64,000 nt of DNA from Uloborus plumipes (Eukaryota; Arthropoda; Arachnida; Araneae; Uloboridae), in contig JAXGGA010002334.1 in the NCBI GenBank assembly GCA_038373865.1, positions 60,794 through 124,793 on the forward strand. Direction: 5' to 3'. A program made the position numbers and the translations under genes. The notes beneath the pieces are model-generated. The model did no database searches, had not been told where the DNA came from, and worked only from the letters and a program-made list of their open reading frames with translations. The stretch's first letter is position 1. Every line of letters begins with the position of its first letter. This document shows, in pieces, positions 22,340 through 35,311 of this stretch.

Positions 22340-24258
22340 GGGCCCTACTCTCATTGTATCGTCAATATAGTCGATACCGAGAATACTGGTTTTTTGTGCC
22401 CCGTGACGTCACATCTCGTGAGACACGAATAATCGCTAATCTCAAAGCTACTTCTATTTTAAGGTATCTAGGATCGCGCCGAGAAGTTTACGACAGGGTA
22501 AGAAGACGTGAGATGTCGTCCTCGGCAGTGAGAAGCTCTTTGTTAATTCCATTTTTTCTCAACGCGGAGTGTGCCATAATGTTTATTGTTTATAAGTTCT
22601 GAAAATGTAGTTTAGTATGTTTTTAGTGAGAGTTAAGATTTTTTCTTTATTTTGAGTTTGAATTTGGGAGAGGCATACATTTATCGGCAGTAATTGGAAC
22701 GCCGATTATCTATAATCATCTTATTTTTCTGATTAATTGGCCAAAATTTTGCTGATTGAAATTACTTTAAGGTATGCCCAAAACTTGAATTTATATATCT
22801 ACTTAACCAGGGTGTCGATCTAACACGGGGGGGGAAGGGGTACATTTCCTTTAATAAAATGAGCTCTTTACTCAAATTCTATTTTCTATCAGGGGAGGGG
22901 GGGGGGCATTTCGTTTTTATCGTATCGCATTTAAGTTTAATTTTTCCTCACGGAATAATTGAATCATCATTTTTCAAGTCATAAAATGATAGCAAAAGCA
23001 TAAAACATGAATTTTTTTATTTCAATTCTCAAACATAAAGTGTTTTAAATGCATTTTGGAAAAAAGATCCGCAGACATGTGGTTTAGGATCTCCATTTTT
23101 CTTTTATGCATTGCCCAAAAATAGGGACTTGTACTGAATACTTAGAGAGTGATTATATATCTCTTATTGCAAAAAACCCAAAATATCGCGAAAAGCAAAA
23201 TTGAGTCTATCAAAATCATTGCAAAAAGCGCAGCACATGCAGTAATTTTTACCCCTCTCAAACAACAAATGTTTTAAATACACGTTTTGAAAAAGTGATA
23301 CCTAGACACAGGGCTCGACTTTCTAGGACATTGAGTACGAGCTTTATGTGCTGCCCCCCCCCCTCCCAAAATAAAACAATATAATGAAGTAGTAAAATAT
23401 TTTGGATTTCAAGTTTTCGAAAGAGTATTTTTAAATTTGTTTTTTTATCTTGTCATAGTGCGATATTCTCCATTTTAAAAACTTTAGATGGATTTAAGCC
23501 CCCCCCCCCCAAACGTTGCTGCCCTGGGCCTGTGCCCCATATACCTATGCCTTAATTTTGCTATGCCCAGACATGTGATTTTTCTTTACTTAGCATTTAA
23601 AGACTGAAAATACAACTATTATTGCGAAAACAAAAATGAGTAACGCAAAAAGGGGACTTTTACTTAAAGCCCGAGTTTTAAATTATTATTGCGATAAAGT
23701 CAAAATATCGCTGAAAACAAAGTCATGAAGTTAAATGATTTAATTTAACAAATATTTTTATATATTAGTATTATTATTTTAAAGTTTTCAAAAATGTTTC
23801 ATGTTTAGTCGAAGCATTTGATACATTGAGAGGAATTCGTAAAATGTATTTCGACACTTTACTTCGCTTACGCTTGTATGCTCGTATGTGTTGAAAAGAT
23901 GTACTAATTGCGATTTAAAATTCTAATATTTTTAAATTCCTGAAACACAACATCTTAATCTTCCCGAATGCTTCTAATGTTTGGCTCTCGAATCTTTTTG
24001 CCATCTATTTCGTACTCTAAGCTAAACCAGAAAGTTAAAGCAAAATGCACGCGCGAATGAGATATACTGTCATTTGATTGGTCAATCGTTTTTCCTTCTC
24101 GACACGCGGTAGAAGGACAGAAAATTCTCGTCTGGGCACATTAGGTCTTTCAGAGTAGCACAAAATTTGACAAGCGACTACTTTTTCGGCTATTCTTGCT
24201 TGTCGTGAGGGAGTAATAGACGTCACTGGAAGTTCCAGGAAGTTTCAGAGTAGGGCCC
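22340..24258 (-). mobile_element. GGGCCCTACT-ended element, copy C (full length)
   Basis: 1919 bp in the opposite orientation to copies A and B. It runs from GGGCCCTACTCTCATTG (22340) to ...TTTCAGAGTAGGGCCC (24258). Together A and C form a large inverted pair inside the mariner-like element. C/G-runs near 22828, 22893, 23353 and 23501 lie at positions where the other copies also have such runs. No complete protein is encoded. Confidence 0.85.
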
Positions 24259-24538
24259 CTGACCTCTCGCCTTGCGATTTTTTCTTGTGGAGACACGTTA
24301 AGGATATAGTGCTTCTACTACCTCTACCCGCTTCTATTGATAACCTGAAGCGAGTTTGAATATTGAGTTGATATCGCTCAAGTGTCAGGAGGGGGTCATA
24401 TTAAACATTTGCGAACTAATTTTCGTGATAAAAACTTTTTAAATTACCTTTATAATCATTTATAATAAAAGGTTGTATTGTGTTTCTTAGATTAAATGCA
24501 GGTTCATAAAATTGTGGTGCTCTTTTTGAATCACCCTG

Positions 24539-26092
24539 TATATGATGATGGAAAGTTGAAAGAAAATATCTGCTAAAGAAAAAAAACTTATTGAAATATT
24601 GTTTGGCCCAAATTCGAACTCATACTCTATAATTCCACTAAGCCGTTAGTCAAATTTTTATCCAATCGTACTCGGAGCAGGAATTATTGCGCCAAAGTTG
24701 AGTGTTCTCTATTTAGTTTTAATCGCTTTGGAAATAGGAAGCTTTGACCCAATGAAAAATCTTTGAAAATTTACATTTTCATTAATGTCTCTGATAATTA
24801 AAGTCATACGATTACACAACCAAGAGAAATATGAAGTCAGAAAAATAGGAATCTGTCGAAACCTGGTTCTATGGACAGTTCACTGGAGTTCGGGAGAAGT
24901 TTGACAGTCATAGATGGATAGATAGATAGATTAATAAATAGATATATTCAGATTTTAATAATGTAAGATGGACAAATATGAAACCTCTCTAATGACTATG
25001 ATTGGGAATACTGTTTTGCAATGAATAAAGGCTGTAAACTTTTTCAAAGGCTTCAGCTTAATGAAGTCGCTAGGAAATTATTTTATTTAAATTTTCGAGA
25101 AGAATATAAAAAAATACAAAAGGAAGCAACTGATATTTTAAGGCTGTTATTTAGTGAAAAGGATCTGCCAATTTGCAGAAGTCGAAAGAGAAACTTTTTT
25201 TCCCGATGAAAAAAAAAAAAAACTGGACACACATTTTCAAGCAGAAAAGTTTTGAAATGATTTTTTGTTTTTTTTTTTTCTTTCTTTTTTTGTGATGTGC
25301 TACAGCACAAAGACACAGCTATGTCAAAGAGCTAAAATATAAATCAAGTTGAACTTGAGCTATTCCGAATCTTTGATTGAAACATGTCAACAGAAGAAAG
25401 AGAAAAAACTCCCTTAAAGGTTAAAAATATATATACAAAAATCATATTGATGTTTTCACTTTGGAGATGAATTTGATCATTCCATTATGTATCAAGAAAA
25501 CGAGGATACCTTTAAAACAACACCAGAAAGTCCAGACACCTTAGGTCATACCATTGTCACCACAATCTTTTATGACTGTTGAACCGATGTCACTTGTTAC
25601 CACATTTATCAAGCATATTGTATAGTTCCAAACATGGAAACATTTTGGATTTTTCTTTTTTTTTTTTTTTTTTTTAAACAATAGCATTGTTGAATGTATT
25701 TGGCGAACGATCCTCTTAAGTTTTGAAAAAAGTAAGAAGTTATTTACGAAATAATATGGGAGTAGAAATACTCAATAACTTAGCTATTTTATATAAAGAG
25801 CAGGAGGTGTTAAACACAGCATTGACTGAGCTAGAAAATCCTAAAGCACACTTTTAGGCGATTTTCAGTAATGAAAAGAGAAAGACGTAATTCGGCCTAT
25901 TTGATGAGAGCTTCTTTTTAAACTGTAGTTAAAAAAATGCAATTACAGATAAACTTTGCCAGTATTCAGATAAGGAGAGGATTAGGACACTCCTCGAGAA
26001 ATTTTTCGAAATTAAAATTTTAAAATCGTAATCACAGGCCATCCTTGGAGTATCGTTGAGAGAAAAAAACGAGAATTCGAAACTCTCCACTG
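24539..26092. other. Gene-free sequence with simple repeats
   Basis: Holds a short GATA tract (about 24914-24945) and T-runs near 25267 and 25653. Short open frames lack domain features. No terminal-repeat element was found. Confidence 0.5.
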
Positions 26093-28015
26093 AGGCCCTA
26101 CTTTGAAACTTCCTGGTACTTCCAGTGACGTCTATTACTCCCTCACGACAAGCAAGAATAGCCGAAAAAGTAGTCACTTGTCAAATTTTGTGCTACTCTG
26201 AAAGACCTAATGTGCCCAAGCGAGAATTTTCTCTCCTTCTACCGCGTATCGAGAAGGAAAAACAATTGACCAATCAAATGACAGTATTTCTCACTCGCGT
26301 TACATCAACTTTCGCGCGTGCATTTTGCTTTAACTTTCTGGTTTAGCTTAGCCTTCGAAATATATGGCAAAAAGATTCGAGAGCCAAATATTAAAAGAAT
26401 TCGTGCATTAAGATGTTGTGTTTCAGGAATTTGAAAATATTAGAATTTTAAATCGCAATTAGTACATCTTTTCAACACAAACGAGCATACAAGCGTAAGC
26501 GAAGTAAAGTGTCGAAATACATTATACGAATTCATTTCAATGTATCAAATGCTTCGACTAAACATGAAAAAATTTATAAATACTTTTAAAAAATAATACT
26601 AATATTTTAAAATATTTGTTAAATTAAATCATTTAACTTCATGACTTTGTTTTCAGCGATATTTTGACTTTATCGCAATAATAGTTTTAAATTCAGGCTT
26701 TAAGTAAAAGTCCCCTTTTTGCGTTACTCATTTTTGTTTTCGCAATAATAGTTGTATTTTCAGTCTTTAAATGCTAAGTAAAGAAAAATCACATGTCTGG
26801 GCAGGGCAAAATTAAGGCATAGGTATATGGGGCACCAACGTTTGGGGGGGGGGGCTTAAATCCATCTAAAGTTTTTAAAATGGAGAAATTTCATATCGCA
26901 CTATGACAAGATAAAAAATAAATTTTAAAATACTCTTTCGAAAACTTGAAATCCAAAATATTTTACTACTTCATTATATTGTTTTTATTTGGGGTGGGGG
27001 AGGCAGCACATAAAGCTCAATATCCTACGAAGTCATGCCATGTGTCTAGGTATCACTTTTTCAAAACGTGTATTTAAAACATTTGTTGTTTGAAAGGGGT
27101 AAAAATTACTGCATGTGCTGCGCTTTTTGAATGATTTTGATAGACTCAATTTTGCTTTTCGCGATATTTTGGCCTTTTCGCAATAAGAGATATATATTCA
27201 CCCTCTAAATATTAAGTACAAGTCCCTATTTTTGGGGCAATGCATAAGAGAAAAATGGATATCCTAAATCACATGTCTGCGGATCTTTTTTCCAAAATGC
27301 ATTTAAAATGCTTTATGTTTGAGAATTGAAAGAAACAAATTCATGTTTTATGCTTTTGCTATCATTTTAAGACTTGAAAAACGATGATTCAATTATTCTG
27401 TGAGGAAAAATTAAACTTAAATACGACACGATAAAAATGAAATGCTCCCCTCCCCTCCCCTGATAGAAAATAGAATTTGAGTAAAGAGCTCAATTTATTA
27501 AAGGAAATGTACCCCCCCCCCGGGGTTAGATCGACATCATGGTTAAGTAAATATATAAATTCAAGTTTTGGGCATACCTTAAAGTAATTTCAATTTTCAA
27601 AATTTTGGCCAATTAATCAGTAAAATAAGATGATTATAGATAATCGGCAAAGTTGCAGAGTTCCAATTACTGCCGATAAATGGCTGCCTCTCCCAAATTC
27701 AAACTCAAAATAAAGAAAAAATCTTAACTCTCAATGTAAAAACATACTAAACCACATTTTCAGAACTTATAAACATTATGGCACACTCCGCGTTGAGAAA
27801 AAATAGAATAAACAAACAGATTCTCACTGCCGAGGTAGGCATCTCACGTCTTCTTACCCTGTCGTAAACTTCTCGGCGCGATTCTAGATACCTTAAATTG
27901 GAAGTGACTTTGAGATTAGCGATTATTCATGTCTCACGAGATGTGACGTCACGGGGCACAAAAAACCCGTATTCTCGGTATCGACTATATTGACGATACA
28001 ATGAGAGTAGGGCCC
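26093..28015 (+). mobile_element. GGGCCCTACT-ended element, copy B (intact reference)
   Basis: 1923 bp, from AGGCCCTACTTTGAAAC to GAGAGTAGGGCCC. It has an empty site at about 27190-27197 where copy A carries the palindromic MITE. It is non-autonomous by appearance: the longest shared frame (26125-26346) is short and unrecognised. G/C-runs occur near 26845 and 27511. No clear target duplication. Confidence 0.85.
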
Positions 28016-28620
28016 CTGGAAATTTTTCGAGAAAAGCTCTGAAATCACAATTTGAGACTCTTTGGTCTTTAATGTCGTCAGGACTTTTTCCGAATCTATG
28101 GTAACGATAGAAATGAGTTTTCCGTTCCTCGCCCCGGCTCTATTTCGGAGTCAAAGTTCCCAAGTCGCCATTTTAAACGAAGTTAATAGAGCATGTGTCT
28201 GGTTTCTCCCCCTTAAAATTTTTTGGAAGTTGAATCCCCAAAAACGCAATTGTACGCTACCTTTGATGACCTTAGGGGAAAAAAGGGGGGTTCTGATTCT
28301 CCAACGGGAAAATTTCAAAATTGAAGTTCTGAAAACGCAATATTGGGCCATTGTAGGTAAGCATTATTGTGTGAAGCCCTCGACCAGTTTTTCTTAACTT
28401 AAAACATTTTACCGCCTATTATTTCTGCCTAATATTTGCATTGCTTGAAAAACAATCGTAACTGGCCCCAATAACAACTTGTTGACATTTTGATACGGGG
28501 GGGGGGGGGATAACTCTGAATGTTGTAAATATTTAATTCTTCAAAATGTTATAATTCTAATATAGATGGCAGCAAAATTAGCTTTGCTTCTTGAAGTTAT
28601 TTTATAACTACCCTTTAGGT
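28016..28620. other. Unassigned, probably repeat-derived
   Basis: An open frame at 28062-28397 has no recognised domain. The flanks of copy B on both sides (around 25990 and 28020) share AAATTTTTCGA, suggesting B sits in an older repeat. G10-type run near 28497. Confidence 0.4.
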
Positions 28621-28623
28621 ACG

Positions 28624-28958
28624 CACTGTAAAAAATGAGTGTTGTCTTTATAGTATAATACAGTTAATTTTATAGTAATAAACTAAATTTTACAGTAATA
28701 AACTAAAATTGCTAATTTTACAGTTTATTACCGTGCATTTTACAATTTTAAACTGGAACCTCGGCTGCCAGTATTATACTGTTGTTTTTGTAGTATAATA
28801 TTGCTAAATTTTACGGCAATAAACTAAAATTTCTAACTTTACAGTAATAAACTAAAATTGCTAGTTTTACAGTTTATTACTGTGCATTTTATAGTTTTAA
28901 ATTGGAACCTCGGCTGCGATTATTATACTGTAAAAACAACAGTTCTTTTTTTGCAGTG
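28624..28958. repeat. CACTG-ended repeat with ACTGTAAAA units, copy 1
   Basis: Begins CACTGTAAAAAATGAG and ends TTTTTTTGCAGTG. The body is made of quasi-palindromic units of the type TTTACAGTTTATTACTGTAA with ATTAGCAAT spacers and two copies of GGAACCTCGGCTGC. Family members lie at 49505-51372 (split) and 53747-54156. Confidence 0.8.
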
Positions 28959-29132
28959 CATATCATCGTGGTACTTCAGACTTGTGTGTCTATATGGTCC
29001 ATTACAGATGTAAAAGTACAACAATTTTTCAAAATTTTCTTATTTCTAACCAATAACAGAAATGTTTGAATAATTGACTAAATTAGCTGCATTGAATCTG
29101 CAGTTAAATAATCTTAAATGAAATTAGAAGTA

Positions 29133-30767
29133 CGTTCAGGTGGTGTAAAATGAGTCACTTTATAAAAAAATTCTTTAAAAAATGTGCAAATAATATTTTT
29201 TTTCCGTTGCCATTTTTGTGTATAATAGACAACAGGCATCATTTTATATGCAAAATAAGCTGCAACTTCTATTTTAACGTAGACAGATATTAGCGATTAA
29301 GTGTTTTTCGTCATAAGAAGCTTGACTGCTCACTGTAAAAACTTTTGATTTAAAAAAATTAAACACGCATTAATTTTTTAACCAATTCAGGAATAATTTC
29401 CTAGAAGCTTGATGAAAAAACTTCAAAATTGATTTTTTTTTTCGGGTAAAAAACCTCCTGGGGGTAAAATAGGTCATATTTTCATTAGGTTAATCTTTGC
29501 ATATACTACATAGCTAATTACATTTTTTGCTCACTAAATCATTTTTTGTTTTCATGCATATGAGTACTAATTTAGAACAAATACTATATTTGCTTTGTCA
29601 TTATTTTGATACATAAATATATAAACTTATAGTGCAAAATAATTAAATCAAATCAAAATGCCTAAATTAAGAGCACAGCTTTTGTTCGATGAACTTCCTT
29701 CAGGAAATGTTGTTGAGAAGTTCAGCAAAAAAGGCTTGTTTTCCTCTAAGAGAGAAGCTCGGGCAACCAAATCATGGAAAACATTCTACACGGCTAAATT
29801 CAAATAATGCAGTTGAAAGAACGACACCAACATCCAAGCTTTCCACAACATGTGAGGCTGTTTCTTCGATATTGGAACAAGGAGAGTGAAGTAAATGCGT
29901 GCTCTCATTTTATACATATAAAACTTCTATTATAAGCACACTCTCACCTACACCAATAACCGAAAGCAAACAAGAAGTTTTAAAAGATGCAAGAAGAGAA
30001 AAGTATAAATATTCAGAAAACTGGTGGTTCAAGAAACTGATCAAAACAAGCTCGACAATATTGGAAAGATTCCATACTGAAAAAGTCTAAAGAGATAATA
30101 AATCAATTAAAACTGTCTTCGAAGAAAGACACACAGACAAAATTAAATGAATAATAAATAAACCTGTTCTTCGAAAAAAATTTGTAACTGATTCAAAGTG
30201 CATTGATATCCTATCTATATCAGTTGGAAAGTGGGAACAATTTCAGTTTTTTGGGAAAAATGTAAGAAAAGGATATTTTCATGCCATCATTTTTTTCTAC
30301 AATATAGAATAATGTGCCATAAATTTTAAAATAACAGTGAGTTTTTTGTTTCCGGAGAGAGATGATGTTTGGATGTTTGATGCATCGTAAACAGTGTTAA
30401 CCATTCTTGGCCCTGAGATGAATCAAGAGGACAATATTACTTTCAAGAAATATTTATACTAATTGTTTTCAAAGTAATGAAAAAATGTATAAAATTCATG
30501 TTCAATACAAATCGTGAAATTAAATCCATTAAAGCATGACTTATTTTACTCCTCTCGTGACCTATTTTACCCCGCAATATGGGGCAAAATAGGTCAGTGA
30601 CAACACATTTTATAACTTATTTATCAGTATTTCGCCTTAAATGTCATGAGGAAGAGTCATTTGCATATCCTGAGCAGTGTATTTACTGCTTGAATCAACT
30701 TTTTTTTTGCTGTCAAAGCATGAATGTAAAATTACCCTTTTTGGACCCATTTTCCCCCACCTGACCC
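29133..30767 (+). mobile_element. TA-flanked DNA transposon with G-rich subterminal repeats
   Basis: The left end CGTTCAGGTGGTGTAAAATG (29133) and the right end, inverted GGGTCAGGTGGGGGAAAATG (ending 30767), are terminal repeats with TA on both sides (29131-29132, 30768-30769). GGGGTAAAATAGGTCA-like motifs recur near 29461 and 30566-30596. Coding remnants lie between about 29659 and 30250, including I-S-V-G-K-W-E-Q-F-Q-F-F-G-K near 30217, but frames are broken. TA duplication suggests the Tc1/mariner/pogo group. Confidence 0.75.
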
Positions 30768-30989
30768 TATGGCAGTATGTGAATGTACTTCATTTGCGAT
30801 GTTTAAAGTAAAATTATCGTACTTTTTTAAAAATATGAATTTTTTCGTTAATAGTTTTATTCTGTTATCTGAACAACAAGAGAAAGTATCATTCATAAAT
30901 TATTTGTGTTCAATAAGTAACAAATAAATTTTGAACTTGGGCATACATGAGTGCAATAGTTCTCAAATGGTTAAAATAGAAAAGCATAC

Positions 30990-31965
30990 TATGCCTCCTT
31001 ACTGGTGAAAAAAAAAAGAAAGGAAAAAATATTGCTTCTAAGAGAGTAGAAAACCATTTGAGCAGGTGTGATTCCCTTTTCCCAACAAGCGTCCTACCTT
31101 ATCAATATTAATATACTTGACAAAAATGCCATCGATGAAGGTTGCCAACGACTAGTTCTATTATAGAGAAAGAACTGGTAGATAATATTCATTGCACATT
31201 GGAAAATAATATACTTGTACTTACTGCGTTGCAGAGCTTAAAAGACTCTATCTAGTTCCTTCTGGATTTAAAGCATTCGATGCCTAATCATTTATGAGAA
31301 AAAAGAAAGGATAAAGAAAAATAACAAGTATTACTCCAAAGTGTAGAAAACTACTTACGCATAAATATCTTTCTTTTTTCAACAAGTGCCATACTTCATA
31401 AATACTAATAAACTCGTAAAAATGACGTTGATATAGGTTGCCAACTCTTAGTTCCGTTGAAACGAAAGATCCGATATGGGGTTTCTAGTTTTTCCCGAAT
31501 TTTAATCATTCGATGCCTTTTCATTTATGAAAAATGAATGAATGAATGGATAAGTTAATAAATTAATGAATTAATTAATTATTAAAACCGTGAGGGGATG
31601 CGTGAGAGTAGAGAGCTACTTAAGCAGTTGCACTTATCTTTTCCCAAGAAGCGCCCTGCTTCATAAATAATAATATTCTTGCTAAAAGTGGTGTTGATAA
31701 AAATTACTAACCACTAGTTCCATTGAAATGAAAAAACTGATTTGGAATATCAAGTAAAATGGGAAATAACATCCCAAGACTTCATAAATATTAACAAACT
31801 TGTCGAAAAGGGTTTGATAAATGTTGCTAGCCACTCACTAGTTCCATTGCAATGAAAGAACAAGAACTGGTACGAAATATCAAGTGAAATGGGAAATAAT
31901 ATCTTTGTACTTACTGGTACTACAGAGTTTGAATGATCCTTTCTAGTTCTTTCCGAATTCTAAGT
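30990..31965. repeat. Diverged tandem repeat, units about 270-300 bp
   Basis: The landmarks TTTTCCCAA(C/G)AAG, then (C)TTCATAAATA, then TTGCCAAC/CTAACCAC followed by (C)TAGTTCC(A/G)TT, recur in order at about 31076, 31377, 31650 and 31775. Later units also share GAACTGGTA, GGAAATAATATCTTTGTACTTACTG and TTTCTAGTTCTTTCCGAATT-like stretches. Units differ by many substitutions and small gaps, so the array is old. Confidence 0.7.
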
Positions 31966-33602
31966 AAAAACGAGTGAAGATATTCCTTTTATACCGGCCC
32001 ACCGTAAAAGATCCAAATGCTGCTATTGAATTAACCACTTACTTGCACTTTTCATTTGTCGAAACTCTTATTTGCCGTCTCTTTATGTCCTAATTGGAGC
32101 AGATATAAAACGATTAAAGAACTTGCATCCCAAACTAGAAACGAAATTAATGTCACTGTAGGTTACATATGTCTTGGCAGTTATTCCTCTTACGTGGCAC
32201 CTAATCGAAATATTTATTTATGTGGTTTAGGCAGGAATCTCTGCGTTTTGTGTGGGTTTTACTTTTGAAGCTTTATTTTTTATTCGAAAGCCGTATTATG
32301 TATACATAATTGAGAAAAACTAAGTGTTGAATCATTCTCCAGCAAATGGTATGAATGGCTCAAGTTTTAAAAACCACCAACAATTGATCTTTCACTTATT
32401 TATTTTTATGAAATCACTATTTTTTTTTTTTTTTTTTTTGAATTGTGTCACAACGTTTTCTATGGTTCAAACTGTGCACACTGTTACAGACATTTCGAAA
32501 ATAAAATAAACTATTACCTTGAATCTGGTGTTGTTTTAAAGAAGTCCAAGTTGTAGAAGGGCGATTCTCTGTAAACTCGTCATTTTTCATACGAAATCTC
32601 TCCGGGCATGGGTTTTTGAAATGTTCGTATAATTATAATACTATTGCTCAGAAAATGAATCTATTACTTTGGTTTGAAAGAAGGCCAATTGAAGTTTGTG
32701 TTTTTCTGATAAATCATGATAGGGGTAAGTCCCCTGCCTAATATAATTAGGCAGGGGACTGTGCCAGGTCACTGTGTGTTTGCTCTTTGTTGCGTAATAT
32801 CTGCAAAACCATTGGAACATAAATATTTACGAGACTACCTATAAATTTAGGCACAAATCGTAGACATAACTAATATGTTTCAAAATTAAACTAATGGACA
32901 TTAATAAAATCACTTCGAGTTTGATTTTATGATGATTCTGAATTATCCTTAATTTATGGATATGAATGTAGTAAAATAAACCTAATTTCTTCCCATACTT
33001 AACTTAAAAATCTACCGAGTGACGCGGGATGTTTGCTTCAAGAATGAAAAGCTACTATATGCTGTTCGAATTAGTTGGGTCAAAGCTACTTTTCGCAGAC
33101 TTTCAAGTTGACTACCAGCTAGCTCCAACAGGTCCCTTTAAGCAGTTCTATTAGCCCCAATGCTGTCTGGATACCAGTTTCGACTGTTTAGTTCTGGTTT
33201 AGATGAGAAATTAGGAATATTAAACAATTCTTCAGTTTGTTTCTGTGACAGGATTGGGTAACATTCTGCATTCGTTCATTTTAGCCTCCTAAAAATGCGT
33301 ATAACTCCTAGAAAGTTAGCTAAGATAAACACTCTTAACAGTCACGCATTTATAGCTATTAAAAATATTGCTTCTCTCATTGTTACTAGGGAATGAATCT
33401 TTTCTTGGCGTCTGATGAGAAGCATTGAAAGTGAACCATTTCCTCACCAAGAAAAAACAAATGTGAAAGAAAAATTGAAAAACTCCAAAATATGACCGGT
33501 TTTTGTAATGAAATAACGTTATTAGACCTACAAGAGCTGACACTTTATGAGACATTAATTGCCAATAAATATATGAATTTTTTGATGGACTATCTGTTAG
33601 TC
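31966..33602. other. Gene-free AT-rich stretch
   Basis: No exon or element could be supported. A T-run near 32421 and a perfect-looking short palindrome at about 32729-32760 (GTCCCCTGCCTAATATAATTAGGCAGGGGAC, given here as arms GTCCCCTGCCTAATA / its complement) are the only structures. Confidence 0.45.
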
Positions 33603-34128
33603 TAGTGGTTCCCAAAGTGGTCTACAGGGACCCCCAGGGGTTCCCCGGAGTTTGGAAGGGGTCCATAAAAAGGAAAGAAAAAAATTGGGGGTCCACAAGA
33701 TGCAAATAGGGGTTCTTTTGTTGATACACCAAATTCACTCTGTCCCACTTAAAACAATCTTCTTTTTTTCCTTATACACCTATTCTATGTAAGAATATTA
33801 GCTAATTTAAATTTTGTGCTTTTTTTTTTTTTTTGAAAGTATGCATAAAAATGCTATGTTTTTCTCTTCATCTGTTTTCTTTTCACTTAAATTTTATTTT
33901 TTTTCCTCCGCAGTAAAACTGTCAAACTGAATCTTTTAGAAAGTTGTCACCTGGTTGTTTTAGAACATCAATATATAGAACTTAACCATGTAATTCTCGA
34001 TTTTAGAATGCCATAGTTATATTATCACGATTCCTGATTAGTTTTGGGACGACCCCAAGGAAGGGGGTCCACGGGAAATTCGAAACTAGGCAAGGGGTAA
34101 ACAGAACAAAAAAGTTTGGGAACCCCTG
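33603..34128. mobile_element. Non-autonomous hAT element, 8-bp target duplication
   Basis: 526 bp. Begins TAGTGGTTCCCAAAGTGG and ends AAAGTTTGGGAACCCCTG, imperfect inverted termini of a widespread hAT type. TGTTAGTC flanks both sides exactly (33595-33602 and 34129-34136). The first base is T where the usual end is C. Internal GGGGTCCA repeats; no coding capacity. Confidence 0.9.
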
Positions 34129-34136
34129 TGTTAGTC

Positions 34137-34976
34137 AAAAGAATAATTGAGAAAAGTTCGATTTTCCTGTATGAACCACAAGAACCTATTTTTGTTAAAC
34201 GCATGAATGCAAAATGCTATTCACTTCTCTCCCAAAAACCAGTTGAAACAAGTCTAATATTCATAATTTCTCGCCTACATCAATTCTTAAGCATTTGAAA
34301 CTAACATCCAGATGATACTAAGGCTTTTTACATGTAGACCTGCTGGGAATCAACTTCAAAGTTCGCTAAACAAAGGCTTTGTCCCAATTAATTTGTACAG
34401 TATAGCACCTTTTATCTTCTCTATTGTATGCTGTAATTTCAATTCATTTTCACTTCCCCTTTACTTTTATCCTAAGATTAATCTAGATTTCTAAATTCAG
34501 CTTCTACACCTTCTCCAACTTAACTTGTAGCTCTCACTTAAAATGGAACCCTGAATTCCTTGCTAAGTTTGAAATTTTTGTAGTGATGTTGTAGAAGACT
34601 GAAATCAGTTTTACAATCTTTTCCGCAGATTCTTTGGGCTTATAAAAATCTTTTTAAAGTTTTTTTGCGTAAATGTTAATAATTTCGGCTATTCAAACAC
34701 TGTTTGAACATAAAAATTATCTAAGAAAGACATTGGATTCAAATTATCGCTCTTTGAAGGTAGATATGTTTTGTAATGCTGAAATTTGTAAATTCTAATG
34801 CTCATGGTCATTAATTTTAGAATTAAATGTTGAGTATTATTGTAGAGATATTATATTTATGAGAAAGTTCGTGTTCAAAAATAAACAGTGGGCATTTCAA
34901 AGGTTTCTGGTTTCTATGAAAAAAAAGGGAATTTTTGAAAAAACGGACGGTTCGAAAACTTCTCAATGATAACACA
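34137..34976. other. Gene-free AT-rich stretch
   Basis: Nothing recognisable beyond short chance open frames. Confidence 0.5.
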
Positions 34977-34984
34977 GCAATGAA

Positions 34985-35163
34985 CAGGGACGTCATTTCG
35001 AAATTTTCCAGGGGGGGGGGGGGGGGCAAACTGTGCATACAAAATGTAAAATTTACCAAAAAGTGGCAAAAACCACGCCCACTTATATGCCAATACATTG
35101 ATTTCCCTAAGTCAGGGGGGGGGGCAATTGATCTCTCTGCCCCCCCCCCTATATGACGGGCTG
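34985..35163. mobile_element. hAT-type MITE, sister of 15947-16119
   Basis: 179 bp, begins CAGGGACGTCATTT and ends TGACGGGCTG. The target duplication GCAATGAA is exact (34977-34984 and 35164-35171). It shares with its sister the AAAACCACGCC and ACATTGATTT blocks and the paired G-run and C-run (G16-type run from 35011, C-run near 35140). Confidence 0.9.
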
Positions 35164-35311
35164 GCAATGAATCAGCATTCGGATGAAAATACTAAGCAAT
35201 CACATTATCAAAATTATTAAAATTCAGCTCAAAAATGTTTTTTCTGTTCAGTGAAACTCTCGGATCTTTGTATTCACAACTTAAATCTTTCGGACGGGAC
35301 TTCATTTTTAA

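Larger units (their letters stand above)
20105..24538 (+). mobile_element. Mariner-like element (DUF4817-type transposase), gutted and hosting nested insertions
   Basis: The left end CAGGGTGGTTCAAAAGGAAT (20105) and the right end, inverted CAGGGTGATTCAAAAAGAGC (ending 24538), form the terminal repeats. Just inside the left end, M-A-T-A-Q-Q-E-A-F-V-F-S-E-Y (20269-20310) matches the N-terminus of arthropod transposases with a DUF4817 domain. Just inside the right end, P-D-L-S-P-C-D-F-F-L-W (from about 24259) and later V-S-G-G-G-H-I-K-H-L match the C-terminus of the same family. The middle, including most of the catalytic core, is missing, and 20327-24258 is foreign insert. TA follows the right end, but the left flank is TG. 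Confidence 0.8.

Noticed and set aside
20359..26346. 98-, 63- and 73-codon frames shared by three loci
   Set aside because: They are the same segment of the GGGCCCTACT-ended element in copies A, C and B; no domain and different lengths through mutations.
34823..35167. Open frames on both strands around 35 kb
   Set aside because: They cross the hAT MITE and its G/C-runs; proline/glycine runs are the homopolymers translated.
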